A stretch of DNA of 64,000 bases from assembly GCA_005884005.1 (NCBI GenBank), contig VAWI01000069.1, positions 19,363 to 83,362 on the forward strand, in the 5' to 3' direction. The stretch's first letter is position 1; each line of letters begins with the position of its first letter. The translations under genes were made by a program, and so were the position numbers. Below, one piece after another: positions 19,244 to 30,083 of the stretch. The notes beneath the pieces were generated by a model that did no database searches, had not been told where the DNA came from, and saw nothing but the letters and a program-made list of their open reading frames with translations. Source of the stretch: Actinomycetota bacterium (lineage in GTDB: Bacteria > Actinomycetota > Thermoleophilia > Gaiellales > Gaiellaceae).

Positions 19244-19726
19244 CCGGCCGCGTTTCTACCGAAGCTCTCTACCGCGGGCGGTGGCGCCTAGACGAGCGCT
19301 CGTGCTCCGAGGACGCGCGCCACGATCAGCGGGGATCTGCCAATCCCTCAGTGCGTTCAAGATTAGATCAGACGCACTTGCTGCCGTCATGGGCACGTCA
19401 CCAACTCTCTGCGAAAACGGGGGCGCCGACTCGCCTCACGGACCGCAGGCGATTCCCTCACCCTTCCCCCTTTCCGGGGGTGGGGTGCGTCCAATCTGGC
19501 TCAAACTCCCGCAGTAGCGAGAGGACAAGCCTTGATTCTGTCTTGCAACCTGCCAACAATGAGCTAAAGCCGGGGCAGCGGCCTTGCCTCTCCCCACCGC
19601 CGGCGTTTGGCTGCCGCAGGGCCAAACGCCTGCCCCGGCTTTTGCAGATCATCCGCGGCCACTGGTCTCGGGCGCTTCCCCCATAGGTCTGGGTTGCCCG
19701 AACGTTTTGGGGGGTCGCGCTGGCGC
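19244..19726. other. Noncoding 0.48-kb region with a large bipartite hairpin
   Basis: No credible gene. Two overlapping open frames (19281-19517, 19351-19686) have no recognisable content. The right half holds a strong structure at 19566-19643: AAAGCCGGGGCAG pairs with CTGCCCCGGCTTT over 13 bases, enclosing GCGTTTGGC paired with GCCAAACGC, and TTT follows on the plus strand. This could be a terminator for the converging prs and pilin transcripts or the body of a small RNA. A minus-strand segment GACAGAATCAAGGC recalls the end of RNase P RNA, but no other RNase P element is present. Confidence 0.4.
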
Positions 19727-19927
19727 CTAACCGCCCGGAAGGATGTTCGCAATGCCGCTGATGGCGCCGCGGATGCTGGTCGAGAGCGCTGTGATCGCGA
19801 CGACGACCGTAAGCACGATCACGGCGAGCACGACTCCGTACTCGGCCATCGTCTGGCCCTCTTCACGCCGAAGACCGATTAGCGCCTCGGACGCGGAAAC
19901 CTGCCACGCAGTGACGAGCCTGAGCAC
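19727..19927 (-). CDS. Flp/Fap-type class III (type IVb) pilin
   Basis: Small prepilin of about 66 residues. It has the Flp processing signature EEGQTMAEYGVVLAVIVLTV: cleavage by a TadV/CpaA-type peptidase would be after the Gly of EEG, leaving a mature chain of about 40 residues with the N-terminal hydrophobic helix. GTG at 19927 is chosen because AAAGGTGA lies five bases upstream; longer starts read into the rplY leader. No other tad/cpa genes are nearby, so assembly genes must be elsewhere. Divergent from rplY. Confidence 0.85.
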   Translation of the reverse strand: MLRLVTAWQVSASEALIGLRREEGQTMAEYGVVLAVIVLTVVVAITALSTSIRGAISGIANILPGG

Positions 19928-20061
19928 TCGAGTCACCTTTCTGTCTGGGCGTGGCCGCGCCGCCGATTGCGATCGGTTGTCGAGCCACGTCATCGGCGCG
20001 GACGCCCTTTCACGGTATCCCTCGGCCGAGCTTCGGGCGTCGGTCGCTACACTTCGCCGCC

Positions 20062-20787
20062 GTGGCCGGCGAGCGAGTCAAGCTGTCCGTACGCGAGCGC
20101 GAGGGCCGGGGAACCGGCGATTCTCGGCGCCTGCGCCGCGAAGGAATGATCCCGGGTGTCCTCTACGGGCGCGGGAAGCAGCCGCATGCTATTTGCGTCG
20201 AGGAGCGGGAGCTGCGGCGGGTATTGACAGGCGATCACGGCCTTCATGCGATTCTCGACGTGAGCCTCGACAAGCAAAAGACGACGCACGCCTCGATTCT
20301 CAAGGACTACCAGGTGCATCCGGTCCGCGGCTACGTGACCCACATCGACTTGCAAGAGGTGAGGCTCGACCAGCCGATCCAGGCGCAGGTCGTCGTAGAG
20401 CTCGTCGGCGATCCTGAGGGCGTCAAGGAAGGCGGCGTCCTCTCGCAGGTACAGCGCGAGATCAACGTCGAGGCGCTGCCGCTCGAGATCCCCGAGCGAT
20501 TGGAGCTCGACGTCAGCGGGATGGCGATCGGCGACACGATGAGGCTCGCCGACCTGCCCGCGCACGAGGGTGTGACCTACCTCGACGATCCCGAGGAGAC
20601 GGTGCTCGCCACGGTGGGGGCACCGACGCAGATCGTCGAACCGGAGCCCGAGGAAGAGGAGCTCGCAGAGGGCGAGGAGCTGCCCGAGGGCGAGGTGCCG
20701 GAGGGCGAGGAGGCACCGGAGGGCGCCGCCGAGGCGCCGGCCGAGCCGGAGGCGGACGCCGCCGGCGAGCAGGGCACAACCGAATAA
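20062..20787 (+). CDS. rplY: Large ribosomal subunit protein bL25 (Ctc form)
   Basis: 5S-rRNA-binding ribosomal protein of the long CTC/TL5 type. 241 residues: L25 domain (LSVREREGRGTGDSRRLRRE, GMIPGVLYGRG, VHPVRGYVTHIDLQEV) and the beta C-terminal domain to about residue 190 (EVNVE-type region INVEALPLEIPE, DLPAHEGVTYLDD). A long acidic Glu/Pro-rich tail of about 45 residues follows, typical of actinobacterial members. GTG at 20062 is the nearest start to the conserved domain; longer in-frame extension is not supported. Followed by pth, the usual neighbour. Confidence 0.92.
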   Translation: MAGERVKLSVREREGRGTGDSRRLRREGMIPGVLYGRGKQPHAICVEERELRRVLTGDHGLHAILDVSLDKQKTTHASILKDYQVHPVRGYVTHIDLQEVRLDQPIQAQVVVELVGDPEGVKEGGVLSQVQREINVEALPLEIPERLELDVSGMAIGDTMRLADLPAHEGVTYLDDPEETVLATVGAPTQIVEPEPEEEELAEGEELPEGEVPEGEEAPEGAAEAPAEPEADAAGEQGTTE

Positions 20788-20791
20788 TCGA

Positions 20792-20813
20792 GGAAAATGC
20801 GTTCGCATTTTCC
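20792..20813 (+). promoter_or_regulatory. Perfect hairpin covering the pth start codon
   Basis: GGAAAATGCG pairs with CGCATTTTCC around a TT loop, directly after rplY. The only canonical start codon of pth (ATG 20797) and its GAGGA ribosome site fall in or beside the 5' arm. It could be a terminator/attenuator, a translational control hairpin, or a repeat that fused to the gene. Confidence 0.55.
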
Positions 20814-21429
20814 GCGGGCGCTAGTTTCTCGCATCGCTTCGCTCGCGAACACGAAGAAAGGCGTCTCCTCCCTCGACCTGCTCGTCGTCGGGCTGGGAAA
20901 CCCCGGGCGCGAGCACGAGCGCGAACGCCACAACGTCGGTTGGATGGCGGTTGACGAGCTCGCGCGTCGCACGGACGGCCGCTGGCGCGCCAAGTTCTCC
21001 GGTCAGCTCGCCGAGGTTCGCCTCAACGGGTTGCGGCTTGCCTTGCTCAAGCCCGAGACGTTCATGAACGACTCCGGCCGCTCAGTTGCGGCAGCGACTC
21101 GCTTCTTCAAGGTCGACCCGGAGTCGCTGCTCGTCGTCCACGACGACGTCGATCTCGACTCCGGGCGGCTCCAGGCCCGCGCCGGCGGGGGCCTCGCCGG
21201 TCACAACGGCCTGCGCTCGCTCGCGCAGGCGCTCGGGACGCAGGACTTCCTGCGGCTGAGGATCGGCGTCGGTCGGCCCGGCCGAGGCGATCCGCGATCG
21301 GTTGCCGACTACGTGCTGTCTCCGTTCGAGCTCGAAGAGGACGTTGGGGCGCTTGTTTCCCGCTCCGCCGACGCGGTCGAAACGCTCGCGCGCGAAGGCG
21401 TCGAGGCAGCGCAGCAGCGCTTCAATTAG
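20797..21429 (+). CDS. pth: Peptidyl-tRNA hydrolase
   Basis: Hydrolyses peptidyl-tRNA released from stalled ribosomes. 210 residues from the ATG. Conserved: LVVGLGNPGREHERERHNVGW (catalytic His in RHNVG), KPETFMNDSGRSV (Asn), VVHDDVDL (Asp), GGGLAGHNGLRSL, and RLRIGVGRPG. The first ~25 residues (MRSHFPRALVSRIASLANTK) precede the normal N-terminus and are encoded by hairpin sequence; no ATG, GTG or TTG lies closer, so either the extension is real or initiation is non-canonical. It follows rplY by 10 bases and precedes mfd, a common order. Confidence 0.93.
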   Translation: MRSHFPRALVSRIASLANTKKGVSSLDLLVVGLGNPGREHERERHNVGWMAVDELARRTDGRWRAKFSGQLAEVRLNGLRLALLKPETFMNDSGRSVAAATRFFKVDPESLLVVHDDVDLDSGRLQARAGGGLAGHNGLRSLAQALGTQDFLRLRIGVGRPGRGDPRSVADYVLSPFELEEDVGALVSRSADAVETLAREGVEAAQQRFN

Positions 21430-21480
21430 GCGGGTCGGCACGGCTACGATTCGAGCGCGGAACCGCGGGTTCCGTCTTTT

Positions 21481-24400
21481 GTGATGGACCGACCCGTCTT
21501 GCACGCATTCGTCGACGAGCTCGTCGAGGACGAGAGGCTTGGCGCCTTCGCGGAGGCGCTGCCGACGCGTGCCCGCGTCTCTGAGCCGGCACTGCCGCTG
21601 CTGCTCGCGGCGCTCCACGACCGCCTCGGTCGCGGCCTCGTCTGCGCATTGCCGGAAGACGCCGACGCACGGGACGCGGCCGAGGCTGCTGCCTGGTTCC
21701 TCGGCGAGGAGCAGGTGGCTCTGCTGCCGAGCCGCGGAGTCCACTGGGCATCAGGCCTCGAGCCGCCGCCGCACCTCGTCGGCGAGCGGGCTCGGGCGCT
21801 CGACGTGCTCGCGCGCGGTGGCCTCGTCTGCACCTCGGCGACCGCGCTCGTCGAGGGCATGCCGCCGCCGAGCGAGCGGCCCGAGCCGATCGAGGTAGCG
21901 CAAGGGCAGGAGCCGGGGATTGACCTGCTGGCCGAGGCTTTTGCGCTCGCCGGGTACGAACGCGTCGAACGGGTCGAGGAGCGCGGCCAGTTCGCTGTCC
22001 GCGGCGGGCTAGTCGACGTCTTCCCGACCACCGGCAGGGAGCCATTGCGGATCGAGCTCTTCGGGGACGAGATCGAGTCGATTCGCGCCTTCTCGCCGTT
22101 CACGCAGCGGGCCCTGCATCCCGTCGAGAGCGCGGTCGTCTACCCGGCGGCCGAGCGCCGTCCCGACCTGAGCGAGCCGACCCTGCCCGATGACGACGAG
22201 TCCCCGCCGGGCGTGCCCACGGACCTGGTCCCGCCGTTCGCCGGCGCGCCGGATCTCGTCTGGGAGCCGGACGAGGTGCGCGCGGTCGCCCTCGAGGAGC
22301 TGAGCGTCGAGCTCGATCTCGACGGGTCGACCGAGCTCGACCCTCTGCCCGCGAACCAGCCATTCTCGTTCGAGGCGCAGCGGCCTGCGCTGGCGGCGCG
22401 CGGGCTCGCCGAGGCCGAGAACGAGCTCGGCGCGTTCGTACGGGCCGGCCAGCGGGTCGTCGTTGCCTTCCCGCACCGGGGTGAGGCTCTGCGGACGCAG
22501 AACCTGCTTCGGCGGATCGAGGCGCGACTGCTCGAGCCCGGCGAGCCGCTGCCGGACAAAGCGGAGCTTCTGTTCGCGGTCGCTCCGGCTCGGCGAGGAT
22601 TCGTCTGGCGCGAGCTCGGACTCGTGCTCCTGGCCGACACGCAGGTCTTCCGCAAGCGTCCTCCCAGGGCGGACGCCAGGCTTGGGCGCGCTCTCCAGAG
22701 CTTCGCCGACCTTCGCACCGGCGACTACGTCGTCCACGAGGACCACGGCGTCGGCCGCCTGCAGGCCTTCGAGACGAAGGAGGTCGCGGGCGTCACCCGC
22801 GACTACCTGTTGCTCGCCTTCCGCGGGGAAGACCGCCTGTACGTCCCACACGAGCAGATCGGCAAGGTCTCGCGCTACGTCGGCGCGGATTCCCGGTCGC
22901 CAGCGCTCTCCAAGCTCGGGGGGAAGGCCTGGCAGAACCTGAAGAGCCGCGCCCGCGCCAGCCTGCGCGAGCTGGCGGGAGAGTTGCTCGCGCTCTATGC
23001 CCGGCGCCAGCACGCCGAGGGCCAGCCCTTCGACCTGCGGAACGAGTGGCTCGAGCGGCTGGAGACCGAGTTCCCTTACCGGGAGACCGAGGACCAGCAG
23101 CGGGCGATCGAGGCGGTCAAGGAGGATCTCGAGGCGCCGCGCCCGATGGACCGGCTCGTCTGCGGGGACGTCGGCTTCGGCAAGACGGAGGTTGCCGTCC
23201 GCGCCGCCTTTGCAGTCGCCGTCAACGGCAAGCAGACGCTGATGCTCGTGCCGACGACGGTCCTCGCTCAGCAGCACTGGAACACGTTCCGCGAGCGCTA
23301 CCGCGACTTCCCCGTCCGCGTCGAGATGGTCTCCCGCTTCCGGTCGCCGACCGAGGTGAAGCGCGTGCTCGCGGAGTACGCCGAGGGCAAGGTCGATGTC
23401 CTGATCGGGACCCACCGCGTGCTTTCGCGCGACGTGATCCCGAAGGAGCTCGGCCTGATCGTCGTCGACGAGGAGCAGCGCTTCGGCGTCGCGCAAAAGG
23501 AGCTGCTGCGGCAGCTCAGGCTCGAGGTCGACGTTCTCAGCCTGACGGCGACGCCGATCCCGCGCACGCTGCACATGTCGCTCTCCGGCCTACGCGACAT
23601 CTCGGTGATCGAGACACCGCCGCAGGGCCGCCGCCCGATCCGCACCTTCGTCGGCGAATACGACGAGGAGCTCGTCCAGACCGCGCTCCGGCGGGAGAAG
23701 GAGCGCGCGGGACAGGCCTTCTACCTGCACAACCGGGTCGAGACGATCGATGAGGCCGCCGAACGCCTACGCCAGCTTTGCCCGGAGCTGCGCTTCATCG
23801 TCGCCCACGGCCAGATGCGCGAGAAGGAGCTCGAGGACCACATGCTCTCTTTCCTCGCGGGCGACCGGGACGTGCTCGTCTCGACGACCATCATCGAGTC
23901 CGGCCTCGACATCCCACAGGCGAACACGCTCGTCGTTGAGCGCGCCGACGCGCTCGGGCTCGCCCAGCTCTACCAGATCCGGGGCCGCGTCGGTCGCTCC
24001 GACCTGACCGCTCACGCTTACCTCTTTTACCCGGACTCGCAGGAGCTGACGCCCGAGGCGCGGGCGCGGCTGGCGACGCTGGCCGACCACACCGAGCTCG
24101 GCGCCGGCTTCGCGATCGCGATGCGGGATCTCGAGATCCGTGGCGCCGGTGACCTTCTCGGCGCCGAGCAGTCCGGCCACGTCGCCGCTCTCGGCTTCGA
24201 GCTCTACGTCGAGCTGCTGGGCGAGGCCGTCGCCGAGCTTTCCGGACAGCGGCGACCGGTCGCGCGCCCGGTGCGCGTGGACGCCCGGGTCGACGCCTAC
24301 GTGCCGGCGAGCTACATCGGCTCCGAAGCGCTGAAGATCGACCTCCACAGGCGGCTCGCTCTGACCGAGTCGGAGGACGAGCTGCGGGAGCTCGAGGCTG

Positions 24401-24690
24401 CGACGGAAGATCGCTACGGCCCGCTGCCCGAGCCGGTCGAGAACCTGTTCGCGATCCAGGAGGCCAAGCTCAAGCTCGCTCGGTTGGGAGCGGACTACCT
24501 CGTCTTCCGTGGTGGGCGGGCCACCGTCGGCCCGGTCGAGCTGGGATCGGGCGAGCTCCGGGCGCTGCGAGGCCGGGTCGAGACGGCCGTCTACACGACC
24601 GCGCGCAGGGAAGTTTCGTTAAGAGACGAAGAATTCGACGGAGCAATCCGCCTTGTCGATGCTATGCTCGAAACACGCCAAGCAGCCTGA
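21481..24690 (+). CDS. mfd: Transcription-repair coupling factor Mfd
   Basis: ATP-dependent translocase that removes RNA polymerase stalled at DNA lesions and recruits UvrA. 1069 residues, shorter than E. coli Mfd (1148). In order: UvrB-like domain 1 (about 1-270), RNAP-interacting CarD-like domain (FADLRTGDYVVHEDHGVGRL, YLLLAFRGEDRLYVPHEQI), helicase motor with Walker A CGDVGFGKTE, DEEQ box (IVVDEEQRFG), TATPIPRTL, STTIIESGLDIP and QIRGRVGRS, then the C-terminal TRCF domain (YIGSEALKIDLHRRL). GTG 21481 is followed by ATG 21484; either may be used. First gene of the mfd-foldase-mazG-eno series. Confidence 0.96.
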   Translation: MMDRPVLHAFVDELVEDERLGAFAEALPTRARVSEPALPLLLAALHDRLGRGLVCALPEDADARDAAEAAAWFLGEEQVALLPSRGVHWASGLEPPPHLVGERARALDVLARGGLVCTSATALVEGMPPPSERPEPIEVAQGQEPGIDLLAEAFALAGYERVERVEERGQFAVRGGLVDVFPTTGREPLRIELFGDEIESIRAFSPFTQRALHPVESAVVYPAAERRPDLSEPTLPDDDESPPGVPTDLVPPFAGAPDLVWEPDEVRAVALEELSVELDLDGSTELDPLPANQPFSFEAQRPALAARGLAEAENELGAFVRAGQRVVVAFPHRGEALRTQNLLRRIEARLLEPGEPLPDKAELLFAVAPARRGFVWRELGLVLLADTQVFRKRPPRADARLGRALQSFADLRTGDYVVHEDHGVGRLQAFETKEVAGVTRDYLLLAFRGEDRLYVPHEQIGKVSRYVGADSRSPALSKLGGKAWQNLKSRARASLRELAGELLALYARRQHAEGQPFDLRNEWLERLETEFPYRETEDQQRAIEAVKEDLEAPRPMDRLVCGDVGFGKTEVAVRAAFAVAVNGKQTLMLVPTTVLAQQHWNTFRERYRDFPVRVEMVSRFRSPTEVKRVLAEYAEGKVDVLIGTHRVLSRDVIPKELGLIVVDEEQRFGVAQKELLRQLRLEVDVLSLTATPIPRTLHMSLSGLRDISVIETPPQGRRPIRTFVGEYDEELVQTALRREKERAGQAFYLHNRVETIDEAAERLRQLCPELRFIVAHGQMREKELEDHMLSFLAGDRDVLVSTTIIESGLDIPQANTLVVERADALGLAQLYQIRGRVGRSDLTAHAYLFYPDSQELTPEARARLATLADHTELGAGFAIAMRDLEIRGAGDLLGAEQSGHVAALGFELYVELLGEAVAELSGQRRPVARPVRVDARVDAYVPASYIGSEALKIDLHRRLALTESEDELRELEAATEDRYGPLPEPVENLFAIQEAKLKLARLGADYLVFRGGRATVGPVELGSGELRALRGRVETAVYTTARREVSLRDEEFDGAIRLVDAMLETRQAA

Positions 24691-24721
24691 CGTTTGGGCC
24701 TTGCTTGGCTCTTCCTACGTT

Positions 24722-25804
24722 ATGAAGCTCCTTCGTCTCGTTCCAATCCTCGCCCTGGTGGCGGCATTTGCGGCGGCCTGCGGCGGTGGTAGCGGCGCGC
24801 CAAAATCAGTGCCCAGCGACGCGGTCGCGGTCGTCGGCGGCGACACGATCACGAAGAACGAGTTCAACTCGACGCTCGACCAGGCCAAGCGCAGCTACAC
24901 GGCCCAGGGGAAGGCGTTCCCGAAGGCCGGCACGCAGACCTACGGCGCGGTGCGCGCCCAGATCATCCAGTACCTCGTCGAGCGCTCCGAGTACGCGCAG
25001 AAGGCCAAGGACCTCGGCGTCAAGGTCAGCGACAAGGACGTTGAGACGCGGCTGGACCAGATCAAGCAGCAGTACTTCGGCTCCGGGACGACGCCGGGAC
25101 AGAAGCCGAAATCGAAGGCCCAGGTCGAGAAGCTCTACAAGCAGCAGCTGAAGGCGCAGGGCCTGACCGACAAAGACGTCAAAGACGGTATTCGCGCGCA
25201 GCTCGTGCAGCAGAAGATTTCGGAGAAGGTGACGAAGGACGTGTCGGTCTCAGACAGCGACGCCAAGAAGTACTACGACGATCACAAGTCGCAATACGAG
25301 CAACCGGCCCAGCCCGCGAGCCGCGACGTCCGGCACATCCTCGTGAAGACGCAGGCGCTCGCGCTGACCGTCTACCACAAGCTGAAGGCCGGCGGGGACT
25401 TCTCGAAGCTCGCGCTCAAGTACTCGACGGACTCGAGCAAGACCTCCGGCGGCCGCCTGACCGTGTGCAAGCAGAAAACGGTTAGCTGTCCCTTGAAGAC
25501 GGTCGCGCCCTTCGAGAACGTCGCGTTCTCCCTGAAGACGAACGAGATCTCCAAGCCGGTGCACACTCAGTTCGGCTGGCACGTCATCCAGGCGGTCGGT
25601 CCAGTGAATCCGCCGCGGAAGGCGACCACGATCCCGTTCGACCAGGTCAAGGCTGCGATCAAGCAGCAGCAGCTGCAGCAGAAGAAACAGGACGCCTACA
25701 ACAAGTGGTGGAACGACACCAAGAGCGAGTTCGCGAAGAAGACGAAGTATCAGGTCGGCTACGAACCGCCGGCCTCGGCGACGCAGACCACCACCACCGG
25801 CTAG
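24722..25804 (+). CDS. Secreted peptidyl-prolyl isomerase (PrsA/SurA-like), probable lipoprotein
   Basis: Extracytoplasmic foldase, 360 residues. Signal peptide LVPILALVAAFAAAC with a lipobox-like Cys before GGGSG predicts lipid anchoring. SurA-N-like helical region (VAVVGGDTITKNEFNSTLDQ) flanks a PpiC/parvulin domain: RDVRHILVKT, KLKAGGDFSKLALKYS, SGGRL, APFENVAFSLKTNEISKPV and TQFGWHVIQ. A CKQKTVSC pair inside the parvulin loop may form a disulfide. Lys/Gln-rich C-terminal helix. ATG at 24722 begins the signal peptide, 32 bases after mfd. Confidence 0.92.
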   Translation: MKLLRLVPILALVAAFAAACGGGSGAPKSVPSDAVAVVGGDTITKNEFNSTLDQAKRSYTAQGKAFPKAGTQTYGAVRAQIIQYLVERSEYAQKAKDLGVKVSDKDVETRLDQIKQQYFGSGTTPGQKPKSKAQVEKLYKQQLKAQGLTDKDVKDGIRAQLVQQKISEKVTKDVSVSDSDAKKYYDDHKSQYEQPAQPASRDVRHILVKTQALALTVYHKLKAGGDFSKLALKYSTDSSKTSGGRLTVCKQKTVSCPLKTVAPFENVAFSLKTNEISKPVHTQFGWHVIQAVGPVNPPRKATTIPFDQVKAAIKQQQLQQKKQDAYNKWWNDTKSEFAKKTKYQVGYEPPASATQTTTTG

Positions 25805-25825
25805 CCCGCCTTGTCTCAGGCGGGT
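25804..25825 (+). terminator. Short hairpin after the PPIase gene
   Basis: CCCGCC pairs with GGCGGG around TTGTCTCA right at the stop codon, without a T-run. It directly precedes repeat element A1. Confidence 0.4.
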
Positions 25826-25852
25826 TAAGGCGGGCCTGGCGGAACGTAGCTT

Positions 25853-28047
<2,195 letters not shown>

Positions 28048-28093
28048 CGCGACCGAAGAGGTCGAGAGGGCAAGCGTGTCGAAGACCCGGAGG

Positions 28094-28260
28094 CAGTGGC
28101 CCGATCGGCAATATTCGCCGGCTCCCTGGCCCGCGATCACGCTGCGCCAGAGTCCACGCTCGCCCTTGTCAAGGCTGCAAGCCTTGCCTGCGGACGATCG
28201 CGGCCTCTGACTTGATGCTCGCGACCCAGGAAGCGGGCAACATTGCCGACCGGACCACTA
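28094..28260 (-). repeat. Hairpin repeat element B, copy 1
   Basis: A 167-base foldback element between eno and pyk. Outer arms CAGTGGCCCGATCGGCAAT / ATTGCCGACCGGACCACTA, then paired inner blocks CCTGG/CCAGG and CGCGA/TCGCG and an apical hairpin CAAGGCT-GCA-AGCCTTG. Copy 2 (30529-30695) has exactly the same length and is very similar. Differences between copies keep pairing (for example CCCG with CGGA here, CCTG with CAGA there). The outer-arm mismatches on the plus strand turn into G-U pairs when read as minus-strand RNA. Confidence 0.82.
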
Positions 28261-28271
28261 GGCTAAGACCC

Positions 28272-29687
28272 ATGATCGCGACCCCGCCGCGGAGAACCAA
28301 GATCGTCGCCACGATCGGCCCCGCCACCGGGACGGCCGAGGGTGTCCACGCCCTGGTCGAGGCCGGGATGGATGCCGCCCGACTCAACCTGTCGCACGGC
28401 AGCCGCGAGGAGCACGCGGAGCGGGCGCGACTCGTCCGCGGGGTACAGGAGGCGATCGGGCGCCCGCTCGCGCTGATCGCCGACCTGCAGGGACCGAAGC
28501 TTCGGATCGGCCACCTGCCGGCTCCGGTGACGCTCACGCGCGGCGACGAGATTGCCGTCGTCGGCGAGGAGAGCTCCCGCGACAGCGAGCTCCCCGTTCT
28601 GCCGGCTGTGATCGGCGAGGTGCTGCAGCCCGGACACGAGGTCCTGATCGACGACGGCCTCGTGCGCCTCCGCGTCGAGCGCGTCACGAGCGGCCGTGCC
28701 GAGTGCTCCGTGCTCGCCGGCGGCGTCGTCAGCTCGCACAAGGGCGTCAACGTTCCGGGCGTCCCGGTGCCGATCCCCTCGCTGACGCGCAAGGACCTGG
28801 ACGACCTCGAGTTCGCGCTCGCCCTCGACGTCGACTTCGTCGCCCTCTCGTTCGTCCGCTCCGCAGCCGACGTCCGTGACCTCAAGGATCTGATCCAGCA
28901 GGCCGGCGCGACGGCGAACGTGATCGCAAAGATCGAGAAAGCGGAGGCCGTCGACGCGCTCGACGCGATCCTGGAGGATGCCGACGCGGTCATGGTCGCA
29001 CGCGGCGACCTTGGAGTCGAGATCGGCCCGGAGCTCGTGCCGCTCCTCCAGAAGCGGATCATCATCGGCGCCCTCGATCACGGCAAGACGGTGATCACGG
29101 CGACGCAGATGCTCGAGTCGATGATCCACCAGCCGGAGCCGACACGGGCCGAGGCGAGCGACGTCGCCAACGCGATCCTCGACGGTACCTCGGCGGTGAT
29201 GCTCTCCGGTGAGACGGCCGTGGGCGAGTTCCCGATCGAGGCGGTGACGACGATGACTCGGATTGCCCGCGCCGTGGAGCCGAGTCTCGGCTACCGGCAC
29301 CAGCTGCCCGAGGCGGGGGAGGAGCCGACCGTCGGGCAAGCGATGTCGAACGGCGCGTGCGATCTCGCGGAGACGCTTCGGGCAGCCGCGATCCTCGTCC
29401 CAACGTTCAGCGGGCGCACCGCCTCTGCGGTGGCGCGCCTGCGGCCGCGGCGGCCGGTACTCGGTCTGACGCACCACGAGTATGCGTGGCGGCAGATGGC
29501 GATCGAGTGGGGAGTGATTCCGCTGCGAATTCCCGAGTGCGCCGACGTCGAGGAGCTCTGGGAACGTTCGGTCGATGCCGCCCGTGAGTCCGGCGTCGTC
29601 GATCCCGGCGACCGCGTCGTGATCACGGCGGGCACCGCGGTCAATGTCGCCGGCTCTACGAACGTGATCAAGGTCGAAACCGTCTAG
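28272..29687 (+). CDS. pyk: Pyruvate kinase
   Basis: Last step of glycolysis: PEP plus ADP to pyruvate plus ATP. 471 residues: RRTKIVATIGPATGTAEG, AARLNLSHGSREEH, IADLQGPKLRIG, B-domain with VLIDDGLVRLRVE, ALSFVRSAADV, VIAKIEKAEAVDALD, MVARGDLGVEIGPE, TVITATQMLESM, DGTSAVMLSGETAVG, then the allosteric C domain with PTFSGRTASAVARLRPRRP. The ATG lies 12 bases after repeat B1, so its leader is largely repeat sequence. No ribosome site of note is visible. Confidence 0.96.
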   Translation: MIATPPRRTKIVATIGPATGTAEGVHALVEAGMDAARLNLSHGSREEHAERARLVRGVQEAIGRPLALIADLQGPKLRIGHLPAPVTLTRGDEIAVVGEESSRDSELPVLPAVIGEVLQPGHEVLIDDGLVRLRVERVTSGRAECSVLAGGVVSSHKGVNVPGVPVPIPSLTRKDLDDLEFALALDVDFVALSFVRSAADVRDLKDLIQQAGATANVIAKIEKAEAVDALDAILEDADAVMVARGDLGVEIGPELVPLLQKRIIIGALDHGKTVITATQMLESMIHQPEPTRAEASDVANAILDGTSAVMLSGETAVGEFPIEAVTTMTRIARAVEPSLGYRHQLPEAGEEPTVGQAMSNGACDLAETLRAAAILVPTFSGRTASAVARLRPRRPVLGLTHHEYAWRQMAIEWGVIPLRIPECADVEELWERSVDAARESGVVDPGDRVVITAGTAVNVAGSTNVIKVETV

Positions 29688-29735
29688 TACTTACAAGGCA
29701 GGAGCCGGCGCCTTCCACGCGAAGATCGACGCCCC

Positions 29736-30083
29736 GTGGCCGGTGGAGCGAAGAAACGCAGGCGCCGACCGCGGCGCGGAGTCCTCGTCCGACGCTGGCT
29801 CGGCGTCGGGGCGCTCTGCCTTGTCGGGCTTCTCTACTACCGGCCGCTGCACACGTACGTCGACACGCGGCACACGCTCGTCGAGCGCACCGACCAGGTC
29901 GAGAGCCTTCAGACGGAGAGACGGCAACTTGAGCGGAAGCTCGCGGATTCAACAAGCGACTCGGCGCTCGTCAAGGAGGCCCGTAGTCTCGGACTCGTCA
30001 AGCCCGGCGAGCGTCTCTTCATTGTCAAAGGGATCGAAGCGTGGAAGCACGTGCAGCATACGATCAGGCGGCATGGAGGATGA
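29736..30083 (+). CDS. ftsB: Septum formation initiator FtsB/DivIC family
   Basis: Bitopic divisome protein that bridges FtsL and FtsQ (DivIB). 115 residues: basic cytoplasmic tail, one membrane segment (LGVGALCLVGLLYYRPLHTY), a coiled coil (residues about 50-75: VERTDQVESLQTERRQLERK), and the family end KEARSLGLVKPGERLFIVKG. GTG start. Overlaps the DUF501 gene by 11 bases; eno-ftsB-DUF501 is a conserved actinobacterial neighbourhood, here with pyk inserted. Confidence 0.9.
   Translation: MAGGAKKRRRRPRRGVLVRRWLGVGALCLVGLLYYRPLHTYVDTRHTLVERTDQVESLQTERRQLERKLADSTSDSALVKEARSLGLVKPGERLFIVKGIEAWKHVQHTIRRHGG

Noticed and set aside
19500..19560. RNase P RNA 3' end (GACAGAATCAAGGC on minus)
   Set aside because: The conserved GAGGAAAGTCC 5' block is absent and the required upstream space is occupied by the pilin gene.
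22009..23574. 521-codon open frame antisense to mfd
   Set aside because: Shadow of the mfd codon pattern; the plus strand encodes intact Mfd motifs throughout.
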